A stretch of DNA of 5,491 nucleotides from an uncultured Eubacteriales bacterium (GCA_902797195.1 CADBRY010000066.1:1-5491); one strand, 5' to 3'; shown: positions 1 through 4,924, counted from the first letter of the stretch. Notes: generated by a model not told the origin, from the letters alone. Translations and numbers: made by a program.

Positions 1-189
1 CATGACTTCCGAGGCGAACTTCACGTGACAGCCGTTTACACAGACCGCTGCAAAATCCCATTCCAGAGCCTCCTCAACAAGATTCCTGATATCCTTTTGG
101 GTGGCGTCGGCTTTCAGCAGGGTGTGGTCAAAGTATTTGGAAAAGGCTCCTGACAGTTTGAGTCCTGAAGATGATGAGTTATTGTTCAT
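1..189 (-). CDS. deoC: Deoxyribose-phosphate aldolase, N-terminal part (runs off left edge)
   Basis: This cytosolic class I aldolase cleaves 2-deoxyribose-5-phosphate to acetaldehyde and glyceraldehyde-3-phosphate, the last step of deoxynucleoside catabolism. Only the first 63 residues are present. The reading frame is open to the edge and has the family N-terminus: [10 protein letters not shown] at residues 21-30, then a helix, then AAVCVN at 47-52. Cys50 lies where the well-known cysteine of E. coli DeoC sits. The Schiff-base lysine and its partners lie outside the window, so activity cannot be judged. The ATG at 189 is chosen because AGAGGTGA lies 6-13 bases upstream and the conserved DHT motif starts about 20 residues later; the short Ser/Asn-rich lead (NNNSSSS) looks like a variable tail. 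It is transcribed away from rnmV, across a gap holding a palindrome that may be its operator. Confidence 0.9.
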   Translation of the reverse strand, partial: MNNNSSSSGLKLSGAFSKYFDHTLLKADATQKDIRNLVEEALEWDFAAVCVNGCHVKFASEVM

Positions 190-212
190 TGAAATCACCT
201 CTGAAAAAATAT

Positions 213-218
213 AGTATA
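213..218 (-). promoter_or_regulatory. Probable -10 box of the deoC promoter
   Basis: On the minus strand this reads TATACT (5 of 6 to consensus), about 24 bases before the deoC start codon. No good -35 box is seen: the hexamer at 17-bp spacing is TAAGGA at 241-236, which lies inside the palindrome at 227-255. A weak -35 overlapped by a palindrome would fit a regulated promoter, but this is an inference. Confidence 0.4.
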
Positions 219-226
219 TTTGTGCG

Positions 227-255
227 GTGACCTGATCCTTAATGGGACAGGTCAC
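227..255. repeat. Imperfect 29-bp palindrome between deoC and rnmV (operator or leader hairpin)
   Basis: Arms GTGACCTG (227-234) and CAGGTCAC (248-255) are perfectly complementary. After one mismatch (235/247), an inner TCC/GGG (236-238 and 244-246) also pairs on the plus strand with one wobble, around the loop TTAAT. It lies where the -35 region of deoC should be, so a repressor operator is one reading. The alternative is a stable hairpin in the 5' leader of rnmV, if rnmV starts near 224 (possible -35 TTGAAA at 189-194, weak -10 TAGTAT at 212-217). It is not followed by a T-tract on the plus strand, so it is unlikely to be a terminator there. Confidence 0.6.
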
Positions 256-279
256 TGAAAAGTATACCACATTGACGGC

Positions 280-299
280 GGCCGGAAAGGGCCGGAAAC
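280..299 (+). repeat. Tandem 10-bp direct repeat before rnmV
   Basis: GGCCGGAAAG (280-289) is followed at once by GGCCGGAAAC (290-299), nine of ten bases identical. It fills the place where the rnmV ribosome binding site should be. The only purine-rich matches (GGAAAGGG at 284-291, or GGAAA at 294-298) are poor Shine-Dalgarno sequences compared with the strong ones elsewhere in the window, so rnmV is probably translated at a low rate. Confidence 0.6.
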
Positions 300-303
300 A
301 ACT

Positions 304-867
304 ATGACTGAGAAAATCAAGATAGATGAAATAATAGTGGTTGAGGGCAGGGACGATACCTCGGCCATAAAGCGCTCCGTGGATTGCGAGACCATAGAGA
401 CCCATGGCTATGGCATACGGACGGAAACCTGGGAGATGATCGAAAAAGCATATGAGACCAGAGGGATCATTGTCTTTACAGACCCGGATCAGGCAGGGGA
501 CAGGATACGCAGACGGCTGATGGAACGTTTTCCAAAGGCAAGGGAGGCCTTCATGGAAAAGGGCGACGCCACAAGGGACGGAGATATCGGAATAGAAAAC
601 GCATCGGACGAAGGGATACAAAAGTCATTGCTTAAAGCCGCCGGCCGGCCGGCACAAAGTGAGGGCACATTTACCATGAGGGACATGGATATGTGGAAAC
701 TCAATGGATGTCCCGGAGCATCGGAAAGGCGAAGAGCTCTCGGCAGAGAACTGGGAATAGGCTTCGCCGGGTGCAAGACTTTTCTGAGAAGACTGAACGG
801 ATTCGGGATATCCCGAAAAGAAATCGAGACCCTTCTTGAGGATCTCGACAGGAATAATTACTTCTGA
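304..867 (+). CDS. rnmV: Ribonuclease M5 (5S rRNA maturation)
   Basis: RNase M5 is a cytosolic, metal-dependent endonuclease that makes the paired cuts giving mature 5S rRNA ends in Gram-positive bacteria, acting on the precursor bound by ribosomal protein L18. The 187-residue length matches the family (about 185). The N-terminal Toprim domain covers roughly residues 8-95, with the acidic motif VVEGRDD (12-18, catalytic-type Glu14), the DxD motif [12 protein letters not shown] (58-69, Asp60, Asp62, Asp66) and IGIENAS (95-101). The C-terminal M5 domain follows at about 130-187, with [15 protein letters not shown] (133-147), [16 protein letters not shown] (150-165) and a closing helix. All expected acidic residues are present. 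The ATG at 304 gives the usual family start, although the ribosome binding site is weak. In many Firmicutes rnmV sits beside tatD and ksgA; here neither is seen, the neighbour upstream is divergent deoC, and purB is convergent 16 bp downstream. Its last codons also hold the purB terminator. Confidence 0.95.
   Translation: MTEKIKIDEIIVVEGRDDTSAIKRSVDCETIETHGYGIRTETWEMIEKAYETRGIIVFTDPDQAGDRIRRRLMERFPKAREAFMEKGDATRDGDIGIENASDEGIQKSLLKAAGRPAQSEGTFTMRDMDMWKLNGCPGASERRRALGRELGIGFAGCKTFLRRLNGFGISRKEIETLLEDLDRNNYF
802..817. repeat. Perfect 16-bp palindrome inside rnmV
   Basis: TTCGGGAT and ATCCCGAA form an uninterrupted palindrome within the codons for GFGISRK. It directly adjoins the T-tract of the purB terminator on the minus strand. 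With no loop bases it would make only a weak hairpin in RNA. It may be chance, codon-driven, or a protein binding site; the sequence alone gives no function. Confidence 0.5.
816..848 (-). terminator. Rho-independent terminator of purB, inside rnmV coding sequence
   Basis: Read on the minus strand, TCGAGATCC (848-840) and GGGTCTCGA (832-824) form a 9-bp stem with a 7-base loop, followed at once by the T-rich tail TTTCTTTT (823-816). It begins 35 bases after the purB stop codon. One pair (842/830) is a G-U wobble on the minus-strand RNA but a C-A mismatch on the plus-strand RNA, so the hairpin is better formed in the purB transcript than in the rnmV transcript. The whole element overlaps rnmV codons about 171-182. 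Confidence 0.75.
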
Positions 868-883
868 TTATATCTGCTGTTTC

Positions 884-2317
884 TCACACATTGATCTCCG
901 CGGTTATACCGAGAAGCTCTTTTCGCTCGGCGAGTATTGGCTTTACAACATCGGATATAAACTCATCCGTCTGCTGTGGAGCGCGCCCCACATAAAGGCT
1001 TGGATCCATTACGGACTTAAGGGATTCCATATCCGTGTTGAACATGGGGTCCGAGGCGATGCGCTGGAGAAGATCGTTTTCTTTGCCTTCTTCCTTGACC
1101 ATTCTTCCGGCTTCCATGGAATGTGTCCTTATGCGTTCGTGAAGCTGCTGACGGTCGCCGCCGGCCTTGACGGCATCCATCATTATATTCTCCGTCGCCA
1201 TAAAGGGGAGCTCCGCCATAAGGTGCTTTGTGATGACTCCCGGATATACCACAAGCCCGGAGGAAACATTGAGATAAAGATCCAGAACTCCGTCAAGAGC
1301 CAGAAAGGCTTCGCTTATGGAGACTCTGCGGTTGGCAGAATCGTCCAGGGTCCTTTCAAACCATTGGGTGGCAGCGGTGATCATGGGATTCATGCAGTCG
1401 CTGATAATGTAGTTTGAAATGGCAGCTATTCTTTCGCTGCGCATGGGATTGCGCTTGTATGCCATTGCAGAGGATCCGATCTGATTCTTCTCAAAGGGCT
1501 CCTCAACCTCCTTCATATGCTGAAGGAGTCTGATGTCGTTGGAAAACTTGTGAGCGCTTTGGGCGATGCCTGCCAGGACCGAAAGGATCCGGGAGTCAAC
1601 CTTTCTCGAGTAGGTCTGTCCGGATACGGCATAGCAGGAATCGAATCCCATTCTTTGGGCGATGAGCTTTTCAAGCTCCTTGCATTTTTCGTGATCCCCC
1701 TCAAAGAGCTCCAGGAAGCTGGCCTGAGTTCCCGTGGTTCCCTTTGATCCAAGAAGTTTGAGAGATCCCATGAGATACTCCAGGTCTTCAAGGTCGAAGA
1801 TCAGATCCTGGATCCAAAGGGTCGCCCGCTTGCCTACGGTAGTCGGCTGTGCCGGCTGGAAGTGGGTGAAGGCCAGTGTGGGAAGATCCTTGTTCGCCTG
1901 GGCGAATTCCGTCAGGGCGGATATGACATTGACCAGCTTGCGCCGGATGAGCTCAAGGGCTTCCTTCATTATCACCAGATCGCAGTTGTCGGTGATGTAG
2001 CAGCTGGTCGCTCCAAGATGGATGATGCCTGCCGCATCGGGACACTGAAGACCGTATGCGTAGACGTGGCTCATTACATCGTGTCTGACAAGCTTTTCCC
2101 TTGCCTTTGCATCATCGTAGTTAATATCGTTTATATGGGACTTCATCTGATCGATCTGCCCCTGATTTATTGGCAGCCCCAGCTCCATTTCCGATTCAGC
2201 AAGAGCGATCCAGAGTTTTCTCCAGGTTGAAAATTTCTTATCAGAGGAGAAAATGTATTTCATCTCAGGACTTGCATATCTCTCCGAAAAGGGACTTGTA
2301 TATTCGCTGTTACTCAT
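884..2317 (-). CDS. purB: Adenylosuccinate lyase
   Basis: This cytosolic homotetrameric enzyme of the fumarase/aspartase superfamily removes fumarate twice in purine synthesis: SAICAR to AICAR, and adenylosuccinate to AMP. At 477 residues it is the longer type, near human ADSL (484) rather than Bacillus PurB (about 430). Visible family motifs are RHDVMSHVYAYG (78-89), HLGATSCYITDN (100-111), THFQPAQPTT (151-160, with the expected general-acid His152) and the mobile signature loop GSSAMAYKRNP (281-291, with the catalytic-base serine, 282 or 283, and Lys288/Asn290). The usual MPYKRNP reads MAYKRNP here, Ala286 replacing Pro, probably a tolerated variant. The ATG at 2317 has AGGAG eight bases upstream. 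That ribosome binding site overlaps the stop codon of the small gene before it, so the two are probably co-transcribed and translationally coupled. PurC, the preceding pathway step, lies in the divergent unit. Confidence 0.97.
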   Translation of the reverse strand: MSNSEYTSPFSERYASPEMKYIFSSDKKFSTWRKLWIALAESEMELGLPINQGQIDQMKSHINDINYDDAKAREKLVRHDVMSHVYAYGLQCPDAAGIIHLGATSCYITDNCDLVIMKEALELIRRKLVNVISALTEFAQANKDLPTLAFTHFQPAQPTTVGKRATLWIQDLIFDLEDLEYLMGSLKLLGSKGTTGTQASFLELFEGDHEKCKELEKLIAQRMGFDSCYAVSGQTYSRKVDSRILSVLAGIAQSAHKFSNDIRLLQHMKEVEEPFEKNQIGSSAMAYKRNPMRSERIAAISNYIISDCMNPMITAATQWFERTLDDSANRRVSISEAFLALDGVLDLYLNVSSGLVVYPGVITKHLMAELPFMATENIMMDAVKAGGDRQQLHERIRTHSMEAGRMVKEEGKENDLLQRIASDPMFNTDMESLKSVMDPSLYVGRAPQQTDEFISDVVKPILAERKELLGITAEINV

Positions 2318-2325
2318 TTTGTGGT

Positions 2326-2331
2326 CTCCTA
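2326..2331 (-). promoter_or_regulatory. purB ribosome binding site overlapping the upstream stop codon
   Basis: On the minus strand the sequence TAGGAG contains the TAG stop of the 39-codon gene (2331-2329) and the AGGAG Shine-Dalgarno of purB (2330-2326), with eight bases to the purB ATG. A ribosome finishing the small gene would sit on the purB initiation region. This arrangement favours coupled translation. Confidence 0.75.
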
Positions 2332-2448
2332 CTGAACGTTACCCATGGATAAAGCCATGGCGGCGCCGCCGATGGCTGCCACTATGCAAAGCAGAATCCC
2401 GAGTATTATAACGATAGCACGCTTGGGGTCAGAAAAAAGGTTTTTCAT
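2329..2448 (-). CDS. Small single-span membrane protein (39 aa) upstream of purB
   Basis: I do not recognise a family. The frame ATG...TAG encodes 39 residues: a short polar, positively charged start (MKNLFSDPKR, 1-10), then a strongly hydrophobic stretch of about 25 residues (11-35, with IVIILGILLCIVAAIGG at 12-28 and small-residue packing AIGGAAMA at 25-32), then a short tail GNVQ. The positive charge at Lys9-Arg10 before the helix predicts an inside N-terminus, and no cleavage site is obvious, so a membrane-anchored peptide is likely. Support for a real gene: an excellent ribosome binding site AAGGAG seven bases before the ATG, an extended -10 promoter about 73 bases upstream, and a stop codon embedded in the purB ribosome binding site. 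It is in a different frame from purB, so it is not an N-terminal extension. It could be a regulator or partner of a transporter, or a leader whose translation tunes purB; function is unknown. Confidence 0.75.
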   Translation of the reverse strand: MKNLFSDPKRAIVIILGILLCIVAAIGGAAMALSMGNVQ

Positions 2449-2462
2449 AGATAATCTCCTTT

Positions 2463-2502
2463 CGGCTCCGGCCGCTGCAGGTGGACCGGTTATGCGCCTG
2501 CA
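2463..2502 (-). promoter_or_regulatory. GC-rich structured leader of the small gene-purB transcript
   Basis: Between the predicted start of transcription (about 2521) and the ribosome binding site, the leader can form two hairpins. One has arms TGCAGG (2502-2497) and CCTGCA (2481-2476) with a 15-base loop. The other is a short stem, CGGC/GCCG with a four-base loop (2474-2463), next to AAGGAG (2461-2456). No known purine riboswitch fold or PurR box is recognisable. A regulatory role is only a possibility. Confidence 0.35.
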
Positions 2503-2527
2503 ATTGTCATTTGTTTAACTGAACTAC

Positions 2528-2556
2528 AGTATAACATATTAACAAAGGATGGTGAC
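2528..2556 (-). promoter_or_regulatory. Promoter of the small gene-purB unit
   Basis: The minus strand reads TGTTATACT at 2536-2528, an extended -10 (TGn plus TATACT, 5 of 6). The -35 at 17-bp spacing is GTCACC (2556-2551), a weak 3 of 6 match, which the extended -10 could offset. Predicted start near 2521 gives a leader of about 73 bases. Its -35 falls on the same bases as the -35 of the divergent transporter promoter. Confidence 0.6.
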
Positions 2557-2581
2557 ATCATTAATAGGGTGGTGATATAAT
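2552..2581 (+). promoter_or_regulatory. Promoter of the CDF transporter-purC unit
   Basis: GTGACA (2552-2557, 5 of 6 to consensus) is followed after 18 bp by a perfect TATAAT (2576-2581) with the extended element TGA directly before it (2573-2575). The predicted start near 2588 leaves a leader of under 30 bases before the ATG at 2616. Confidence 0.7.
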
Positions 2582-2615
2582 CATGGGGATAACTTGAAAG
2601 ATGAAGTGATACGAT

Positions 2616-3728
2616 ATGGACGGAAACAGAGAAAAAACTATAATCAAAACCAGCATCATAGGGATACTGGCAAACATTCTCCTTGCATCATTTAAAGCTG
2701 CCGTAGGTCTGGCATCACACTCCATAGCCATAGTCATGGACGCGGTGAACAATTTGAGCGATGCCATGTCATCCCTTATAACCATCATAGGCACAAGACT
2801 CGGAAACAAGAAGCCCGACCGCAAGCATCCTCTGGGCCATGGAAGGATAGAATATTTGAGCGCCATGGTCATTGCCGGACTGGTTCTTTATGCGGGCATC
2901 ACCGCCCTGGTGGAATCCATCAAAAAAATAATCGATCCCCAGACGCCGGATTACAGCACGGTCAGTCTGATAATCGTGGCTTCCGCCGTTCTTGTAAAAA
3001 TCTTTCTTGGAAGATACGTTAAAAGGGTAGGCGAAAAGGTCAACTCGGATGCGCTTATCAACTCGGGCAAGGACGCCTCCTTCGATGCGGTGCTGTCCCT
3101 GTCCACTCTGGTGGCGGCCATCATTTTCGTTTTCTGGAATATAAGTCTTGAAGCATGGCTCGGCGCCATCATATCCCTGTTCATCATCAAGGCGGGCATC
3201 GATATGATGAGGGAGACTATAAGCGAGATACTTGGAGAGCGTGTGGACGCCGATCTTGCAAAGGCAATCAGGAAAACTGTGTTGTCATTTCCCGAAGTCA
3301 GCGGTGCCTACGATCTGATCGTGCATAACTACGGCCCTTCCAGACAGGTGGGGTCAATACATATAGAAGTTCCAGATCATATGACCGCGGCCCAGATCGA
3401 CAAACTGGGAAGAGCGATAACCGAGAAGATATATATGGAACAGGGAGTGATCATGACGGGTATTTCCGTATATTCCCGAAACACGGAAGATGAGGAAATA
3501 ACCAAAATGCGTCGTGAAATAACCGAGTTCGTGCTTTCCGATCCGGATGTGATCGAGATCCACGGCTTCTACGTGGATAAGATATTGAAGGAGATCCAAT
3601 TTGATATCATAATCAATTTCGATGTTAAGGGAAGGGAAGAAAAATACCAAAAGATATGTGAGGAAGTGCAGAAGATGTATCCCGACTACGAAATAAGATC
3701 CGTCCTCGATATCGATATGGCCGATTAA
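2616..3728 (+). CDS. Cation diffusion facilitator, probable Mn2+ exporter with doubled C-terminal domain
   Basis: CDF proteins are dimeric inner-membrane antiporters that expel divalent metals in exchange for protons. The membrane part spans about residues 10-195 with six helices. The transport site pairs Asn45 and Asp49 in helix 2 (DAVNNLSD, 42-49) with Asp153 and Asp157 in helix 5 (KDASFDAV, 152-159). This Asn-Asp-Asp-Asp set is the pattern of manganese exporters such as pneumococcal MntE; zinc CDFs carry His at the first position of each pair. Other family marks are HPLGHGRIEYLSA (71-83). After a usual cytoplasmic ferredoxin-like domain (about 205-287, HNYGPSRQVGSIHIEVP at 237-253) there is an extra 80 residues (EEITKMRREI...) that look like a second such domain, making 370 residues against about 300 for a plain CDF. 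The start codon has only a weak GAAGTGA before it; upstream in-frame ATGs are closed by stops. Only 50 bp separate it from purC, so they are probably one operon. Metal choice is inferred, not shown. Confidence 0.9.
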   Translation: MDGNREKTIIKTSIIGILANILLASFKAAVGLASHSIAIVMDAVNNLSDAMSSLITIIGTRLGNKKPDRKHPLGHGRIEYLSAMVIAGLVLYAGITALVESIKKIIDPQTPDYSTVSLIIVASAVLVKIFLGRYVKRVGEKVNSDALINSGKDASFDAVLSLSTLVAAIIFVFWNISLEAWLGAIISLFIIKAGIDMMRETISEILGERVDADLAKAIRKTVLSFPEVSGAYDLIVHNYGPSRQVGSIHIEVPDHMTAAQIDKLGRAITEKIYMEQGVIMTGISVYSRNTEDEEITKMRREITEFVLSDPDVIEIHGFYVDKILKEIQFDIIINFDVKGREEKYQKICEEVQKMYPDYEIRSVLDIDMAD

Positions 3729-3778
3729 GCTGAAGTAAAATAAAGGAACAAATACAATTAAGAAAGGAAAGGTGCAGG

Positions 3779-4651
3779 ATGAAAGAATACACACCCTTCA
3801 AGCAGGGAAAAGTACGTGAGATATACGATGTGGGCGATGAGCTTGTTATGGTGGCAACCGACAGGATATCCGCCTTTGACGTGATTCTCAAAAACGAGAT
3901 AGAGGGAAAGGGAGATGTCCTGACCAAGATGTCCAGGTTCTGGTTCGATTACACTAAGGACATAGTCCCAAATCACATGATCTCCGTGGACCCGGAGGAC
4001 ATGCCGGAGTTTTTCCGTCAGCCCCGTTTCGCGGGAAAAAGCATGCTTTGCCGCAAGCTTGAAATGCTTCCCATCGAATGTATAGTCAGAGGATATATCA
4101 CAGGAAGCGGGTGGGCCAGCTACCAAAAGGACGGAACTGTCTGCGGGATAAAACTTCCCGAAGGTCTTAAGGAATCCCAGCAGCTTCCGGAGCCCATCTA
4201 CACTCCAAGCACGAAGGCTGAGATCGGGGATCACGATGAAAACATCTCTTATGAACAGAGCATCGAAGTACTTGAGAAAGCATTCCCGGGCAAGGGCAGG
4301 GAATACGCCGAAGCCCTGAGAGAAAAGACCCTTGCCATATACAAGAAGTGTGCGGACTACGCAAGAAGCAGAGGGATCATAATCGCCGACACCAAGTTTG
4401 AATTCGGCCTTGATAAAGACGGCAACATAGTCCTCGGTGATGAGATGCTGACTCCGGACAGCTCCAGATTCTGGCCCCTTGAAGGTTATGAACCGGGCAA
4501 GTCACAGCCATCATATGACAAGCAGTTCGTCAGAGACTGGCTGAAACAGAATCCGGACAGCGACTACGATCTGCCGGAAGAAATAATCGATAAAACAATA
4601 GGCAAGTACAAGGAAGCCTATGCTCAGATAACAGGAGAACACGAACTGTAG
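3779..4651 (+). CDS. purC: SAICAR synthetase (phosphoribosylaminoimidazole-succinocarboxamide synthase)
   Basis: This cytosolic enzyme joins CAIR and aspartate, using ATP and Mg2+, to give SAICAR, the substrate of PurB encoded nearby. The 290-residue length is the longer type, similar to yeast Ade1 (306), not the 235-245 of Bacillus or E. coli. Visible marks: KQGKVREIYDVGDELVMVATDR (8-29) at the ATP-binding N-terminus, FDVILKNEIEGKGDVLTKMS (33-52), the first family signature LPIECIVRGYITGS (97-110), the second signature IIADTKFEFG (201-210), and the metal/nucleotide segment GDEMLTPDSSRFW (220-232). All are intact. The ATG at 3779 directly precedes the conserved start, and the purine-rich AAAGGAAAGGTG (3764-3774 region) supplies the ribosome binding site. 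It follows the CDF gene by 50 bp without a terminator. A TACAAT at 3753-3758 could be a minor internal -10 box, but it leaves almost no leader. No terminator is seen directly after the gene. Confidence 0.96.
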   Translation: MKEYTPFKQGKVREIYDVGDELVMVATDRISAFDVILKNEIEGKGDVLTKMSRFWFDYTKDIVPNHMISVDPEDMPEFFRQPRFAGKSMLCRKLEMLPIECIVRGYITGSGWASYQKDGTVCGIKLPEGLKESQQLPEPIYTPSTKAEIGDHDENISYEQSIEVLEKAFPGKGREYAEALREKTLAIYKKCADYARSRGIIIADTKFEFGLDKDGNIVLGDEMLTPDSSRFWPLEGYEPGKSQPSYDKQFVRDWLKQNPDSDYDLPEEIIDKTIGKYKEAYAQITGEHEL

Positions 4652-4682
4652 GAACTGATGGACATAAAGTGCATAAAAAGTG

Positions 4683-4711
4683 ATGACAAAGCAATGTGCC
4701 TGTGTTACAAT
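4683..4711 (+). promoter_or_regulatory. Promoter of the tRNA-Val gene
   Basis: ATGACA (4683-4688, 5 of 6) is separated by 17 bp from TACAAT (4706-4711, 5 of 6), with an extended TGT directly before the -10 (4703-4705). The predicted start near 4718 leaves about 37 bases of 5' leader to be removed by RNase P. Confidence 0.75.
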
Positions 4712-4718
4712 GTGGTCA

Positions 4719-4747
4719 CGGTTTTCAGAAGGATAAGCTGAAAATCG
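4719..4747 (+). other. 10-bp hairpin in the pre-tRNA 5' leader
   Basis: CGGTTTTCAG (4719-4728) pairs with CTGAAAATCG (4738-4747), with one G-U wobble and a 9-base purine-rich loop. It starts at the predicted first transcribed base and ends seven bases before the mature tRNA. No T-tract follows, so it is not a terminator for purC. It could protect the leader, help folding, or be cut during maturation. Confidence 0.6.
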
Positions 4748-4754
4748 GACACAT

Positions 4755-4830
4755 GATCCATTAGCTCAGTTGGGAGAGCGTCTGGGTGACAACCAGAAGG
4801 TCATTGGTTCAAGTCCAATATGGGTCACCA
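4755..4830 (+). tRNA. tRNA-Val (anticodon GAC), CCA encoded
   Basis: The 76-base gene folds as a complete cloverleaf: acceptor GATCCAT/ATGGGTC (4755-4761 and 4820-4826, one U-G pair), D-stem GCTC/GAGC (4764-4767 and 4776-4779), anticodon stem TCTGG/CCAGA (4781-4785 and 4793-4797), T-stem ATTGG/CCAAT (4803-4807 and 4815-4819) with loop TTCAAGT, discriminator A at 4827, and CCA at 4828-4830. The anticodon GAC (4788-4790) reads valine codons GUC and GUU. A35, C36 and A73 agree with known valine identity elements. Odd point: position 32 of the anticodon loop is G, where bacteria almost always have a pyrimidine. The gene stands alone, with its own promoter and terminator. Confidence 0.95.
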
Positions 4831-4844
4831 AATTAACAATAGTA

Positions 4845-4882
4845 AAAAGCCTCGAAATGTGATGTTTCGGGGCTTTTGCTTT
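4845..4882 (+). terminator. Rho-independent terminator after tRNA-Val
   Basis: AAAAGCCTCGAAA (4845-4857) pairs with TTTCGGGGCTTTT (4865-4877): 13 bp with one G-U pair and a 7-base loop, with further Ts at 4880-4882. It begins 14 bases after the CCA end. As no other terminator is visible after purC, it may also end read-through from the CDF-purC unit. The A-tract on the left side gives a T-run on the minus strand, so it could work in both directions. Confidence 0.85.
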
Positions 4883-4896
4883 ATGGTCCCGTGGTT

Positions 4897-4924
4897 TTGA
4901 AAATATTCTGAAATTTGATATAAT
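4897..4924 (+). promoter_or_regulatory. Promoter of the lipoprotein gene
   Basis: TTGAAA (4897-4902, 5 of 6) precedes by 16 bp a perfect TATAAT (4919-4924) with an extended TGA (4916-4918). The predicted start near 4931 gives a leader of about 40 bases. It lies directly after the tRNA terminator, so the gene is its own transcription unit. Confidence 0.75.

Noticed and set aside
908..930. CCGAG/CTCGG hairpin as the rnmV terminator
   Set aside because: The stem is only five pairs with a long loop and no T-tract follows it in the rnmV direction.
836..1417. 193-codon plus-strand frame opposite the purB 3' half
   Set aside because: It is antisense to the well-supported purB, has no ribosome binding site, and its protein is of no recognisable type.
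2484..2507. Six-codon leader peptide (MTIAGA) before the small gene
   Set aside because: It has no ribosome binding site and no repeated codons that would suggest attenuation.
3354..4234. Long minus-strand frames opposite the CDF gene and purC
   Set aside because: They lie antisense to clear genes with full family motifs, lack start signals, and have atypical composition.
4658..4741. 27-codon open frame after purC (begins MDIKCIKSDDK)
   Set aside because: It runs through the tRNA promoter and leader hairpin, has only a poor AGGA start signal inside the purC stop region, and looks like chance.
4815..4830. tRNA 3' end as an integration (att) site
   Set aside because: No second copy of the tRNA end, integrase or foreign-looking DNA is seen; a terminator and an ordinary gene follow directly.
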